Positions 62,559-64,000 of a stretch of 64,000 bases of DNA are shown in pieces. Every line of letters begins with the position of its first letter. Positions within the stretch are counted from its first letter, which is position 1. Position numbers and translations under genes: made by a program. The notes beneath the pieces are model-generated. The model was not told the origin of the DNA and made no database searches. It saw only the letters and a list, made by a program, of their open reading frames with translations. Source of the stretch: Marinobacter salarius (GTDB lineage Bacteria > Pseudomonadota > Gammaproteobacteria > Pseudomonadales > Oleiphilaceae); assembly GCF_032922745.1 (NCBI RefSeq), contig NZ_CP136693.1:434001-498000 (forward strand), read 5' to 3'.

Positions 62559-62849
62559 TTAGCGGTCATCCTCGTGAATGGATGACGGGTGACGGCACAG
62601 GGGCGCAACGGTGATATCCATGTACGGGAACAGCGGAAGGTTGCCGACCAGGTCCTGCAGCTCGGCGTTGTCCTCCACATCAAAAATACTGACGTTGGCG
62701 TAGCTACCCGCCACACGCCACAGGTGGCGCCATTTGCCCTTTTCCTGCAGGTCCTGGGCGTAAGCTTTTTCCCGGGCCTTGATGTCCGCTACCACATCGG
62801 CGGGCATGTCGTGGGGGATGTTCACTTTCATCTCAACTTTGAACAGCAT
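62559..62849 (-). CDS. catC: Muconolactone delta-isomerase
   Basis: A 96-residue protein that converts muconolactone to the 3-oxoadipate enol-lactone. The N-terminus MLFKVEMKVNIPHDMPAD, the WRHLWRVAGSYANVSIFD block and the PLFPYMDITVAPLCRHPS tail are the family's conserved parts, and the length is exactly typical. The start at 62849 is backed by a GGAGG site (ACGGAGGAAAGC). It lies 48 bases after catB and 113 before catA. Confidence 0.95.
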   Translation of the reverse strand: MLFKVEMKVNIPHDMPADVVADIKAREKAYAQDLQEKGKWRHLWRVAGSYANVSIFDVEDNAELQDLVGNLPLFPYMDITVAPLCRHPSSIHEDDR

Positions 62850-62897
62850 GTGCTTTCCTCCGTTATCCATTCTTGCGGCGTACTTACGGCCGGCGCC

Positions 62898-64000
62898 CTA
62901 TGCGTCTCTGCGATAGACCGCCAGCTTGTCTTCATCAATCTCGACACCCAGGCCCGGGCCCTGCGGCAGGTCCACGCCGTTGGCGTGGAAGTTCAGCGGG
63001 CGCACCACGATGTCGTCTTTCATCAGTAGAGGGCCGAACATCTCTGTTCCCCAGTGAAGGGTTTCCAGCGTGGACCAGGCGTGCAGGGACGCGGCGGTAC
63101 CGATGGTGCCTTCCAGCAGGGTGCCGCCGTACAGTCCGAGTCCTGCGGACTGGGCAACCGTCGCCTGTTCCAACGCCCGGATCGGGCCGCCAGCCTTGGC
63201 AATTTTCATGGCCACCGCACCGGCAAATCCTCCGGCCGCCAGGGCAAACAGGTCCTTGGCGTCGGCTACGGATTCATCGGCCAGAATCGGGATATGGAAT
63301 TTTTCGGACAGGCGTACCAGGGCGCCAAAATCCTTCATCGGGGTAGGCTGCTCCACCAGATCAATGCCCGCGGCCTGCAACTCAGCCATACCCTTGGCTG
63401 CCGTGGCTTCATCCCAGGCCTGATTGACGTCAACACGCACACTGGCCTGCTCGCCCACGGCTTCCTTGATAGCCGCCACATGGCGCACATCATCCATCAC
63501 TGCGCGAGAACCAATCTTCAGCTTGAAATCGCAGTGGCGTTGTTGCGCGATCAGACTGTGCGCCTCATCAATATCTTTGGCGGTATCGCCACTGGCTAAC
63601 GTCCAGAGCACCGGAATGTGCTGATGCAGAGCGCCGCCGAGCAGATCGGAAACCGGACGATTCAGGCGCTTGCCCTGCAGATCCAGCAGCGCGGTTTCAA
63701 TGGCAGACTTGGCCAGGTTGTTTCCGCGGGTCGCACGGTTTAGCCTTACCCTAAGAGTATTGATGGCATCCGCTGGCTGATCGATCAGCAGTGGCTTGAA
63801 ATAGGTGTCGATGGTAAGTTTCACGCTTTCGGGGCTTTCCGGGCCGTAGGCCAGACCACCGATCGTGGTGGCTTCACCCAAACCTTCCAGGCCATCGGAA
63901 TCCTTCATCCGCACGATCACCATGGTCTGAACCCCCATGGTTGTCATGGATAGTTTGTGCGGCCGGATGGTCGGGATATCGACCAGGATGGCTTCAATGG
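62898..64000 (-). CDS. catB: Muconate cycloisomerase, 5' end beyond the window
   Basis: The frame is open to the right edge, with 367 codons visible, so only the first few residues are missing (family about 370-375). It is an enolase-superfamily enzyme turning cis,cis-muconate into muconolactone. The catalytic base pair of Lys is in CDFKLKIGSRAV, and the metal-binding acids are in VRVDVNQAWDEA, DLVEQPTPMKDF and PILADESVADAK. An internal ATG exists at 63947, but the preceding residues (AILVDIPTIRPHKLS) are the conserved family start, so the gene begins further upstream. A LysR regulator is expected beyond the edge. Confidence 0.95.
   Translation of the reverse strand, partial: IEAILVDIPTIRPHKLSMTTMGVQTMVIVRMKDSDGLEGLGEATTIGGLAYGPESPESVKLTIDTYFKPLLIDQPADAINTLRVRLNRATRGNNLAKSAIETALLDLQGKRLNRPVSDLLGGALHQHIPVLWTLASGDTAKDIDEAHSLIAQQRHCDFKLKIGSRAVMDDVRHVAAIKEAVGEQASVRVDVNQAWDEATAAKGMAELQAAGIDLVEQPTPMKDFGALVRLSEKFHIPILADESVADAKDLFALAAGGFAGAVAMKIAKAGGPIRALEQATVAQSAGLGLYGGTLLEGTIGTAASLHAWSTLETLHWGTEMFGPLLMKDDIVVRPLNFHANGVDLPQGPGLGVEIDEDKLAVYRRDA

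Noticed and set aside
1..64000. tRNA or rRNA genes, CRISPR arrays, prophage or restriction-modification genes
   Set aside because: No cloverleaf or rRNA segment, no spaced short direct repeats, and no phage, methylase or toxin-antitoxin product was seen among the genes.

Overview
The window is about 64 kb of a GC-rich gammaproteobacterial chromosome. The gene set (ectoine TRAP transporter of the Halomonas TeaABCD type, recCBD order, valine-degradation cluster, benzoate/catechol cluster, several c-di-GMP proteins, a chemoreceptor) fits a marine, salt-adapted heterotroph, most likely Marinobacter or a close relative. That assignment is an inference from gene content and remembered protein similarity, not from a search. 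I saw no rRNA, tRNA or CRISPR array.

Layout. Positions 1-4.6 kb are a decayed, rearranged zone. It holds the tail of a probable GntR/FCD regulator, a glutathione S-transferase remnant, an IS66-family element (866-3304) with two frameshifted genes and no target duplication, LysR and LivG-type ATPase fragments joined in one frame, and a broken alpha/beta hydrolase. From 4.6 to 6.7 kb lie a hotdog thioesterase and an acyl-CoA synthetase. From 6.8 to 13.4 kb is a complete valine (isobutyryl-CoA to propionyl-CoA) pathway with a divergent AraC regulator. From 13.5 to 23.5 kb come an alcohol dehydrogenase, a diguanylate cyclase, a crotonase-metallophosphatase-FAN1-helicase run, an LLM flavin oxidoreductase, a small hydrolase and a META lipoprotein. 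From 23.5 to 33 kb is recC-recB-recD. From 33.1 to 38.1 kb is teaABCD plus a sodium:amino-acid symporter. From 38.1 to 41.6 kb are a membrane diguanylate cyclase and a HAD-IIA protein. From 41.6 to 48.2 kb are potABCD headed by an orphan TRAP binding protein and preceded by a chemoreceptor. From 48.5 to 56.4 kb are mixed single genes: SixA-CHAD fusion, RarD, a YchJ-like protein, TauE, a Frag1/DRAM-like protein, an HD-GYP phosphodiesterase, thioesterases, a Fur-box-preceded 48-residue ORF and a DJ-1/PfpI protein. From 56.5 kb to the end is catBCA-benABCD-benE, with catB cut by the window edge.

How the genes work together. BenE imports benzoate, BenABC and BenD convert it to catechol, and CatA, CatB and CatC take it to the 3-oxoadipate enol-lactone. 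The mms cluster takes isobutyryl-CoA to propionyl-CoA. TeaABC takes up ectoine, with TeaD as its UspA-type partner. FAN1 nuclease and an XPD/DinG-type Fe-S helicase with its own nuclease-like N-terminus are translationally coupled, which suggests a dedicated DNA repair pair. The most unusual arrangements are that pair, the TRAP binding protein coupled to a polyamine ABC transporter, the SixA-CHAD fusion, and the Fur-box small ORF.
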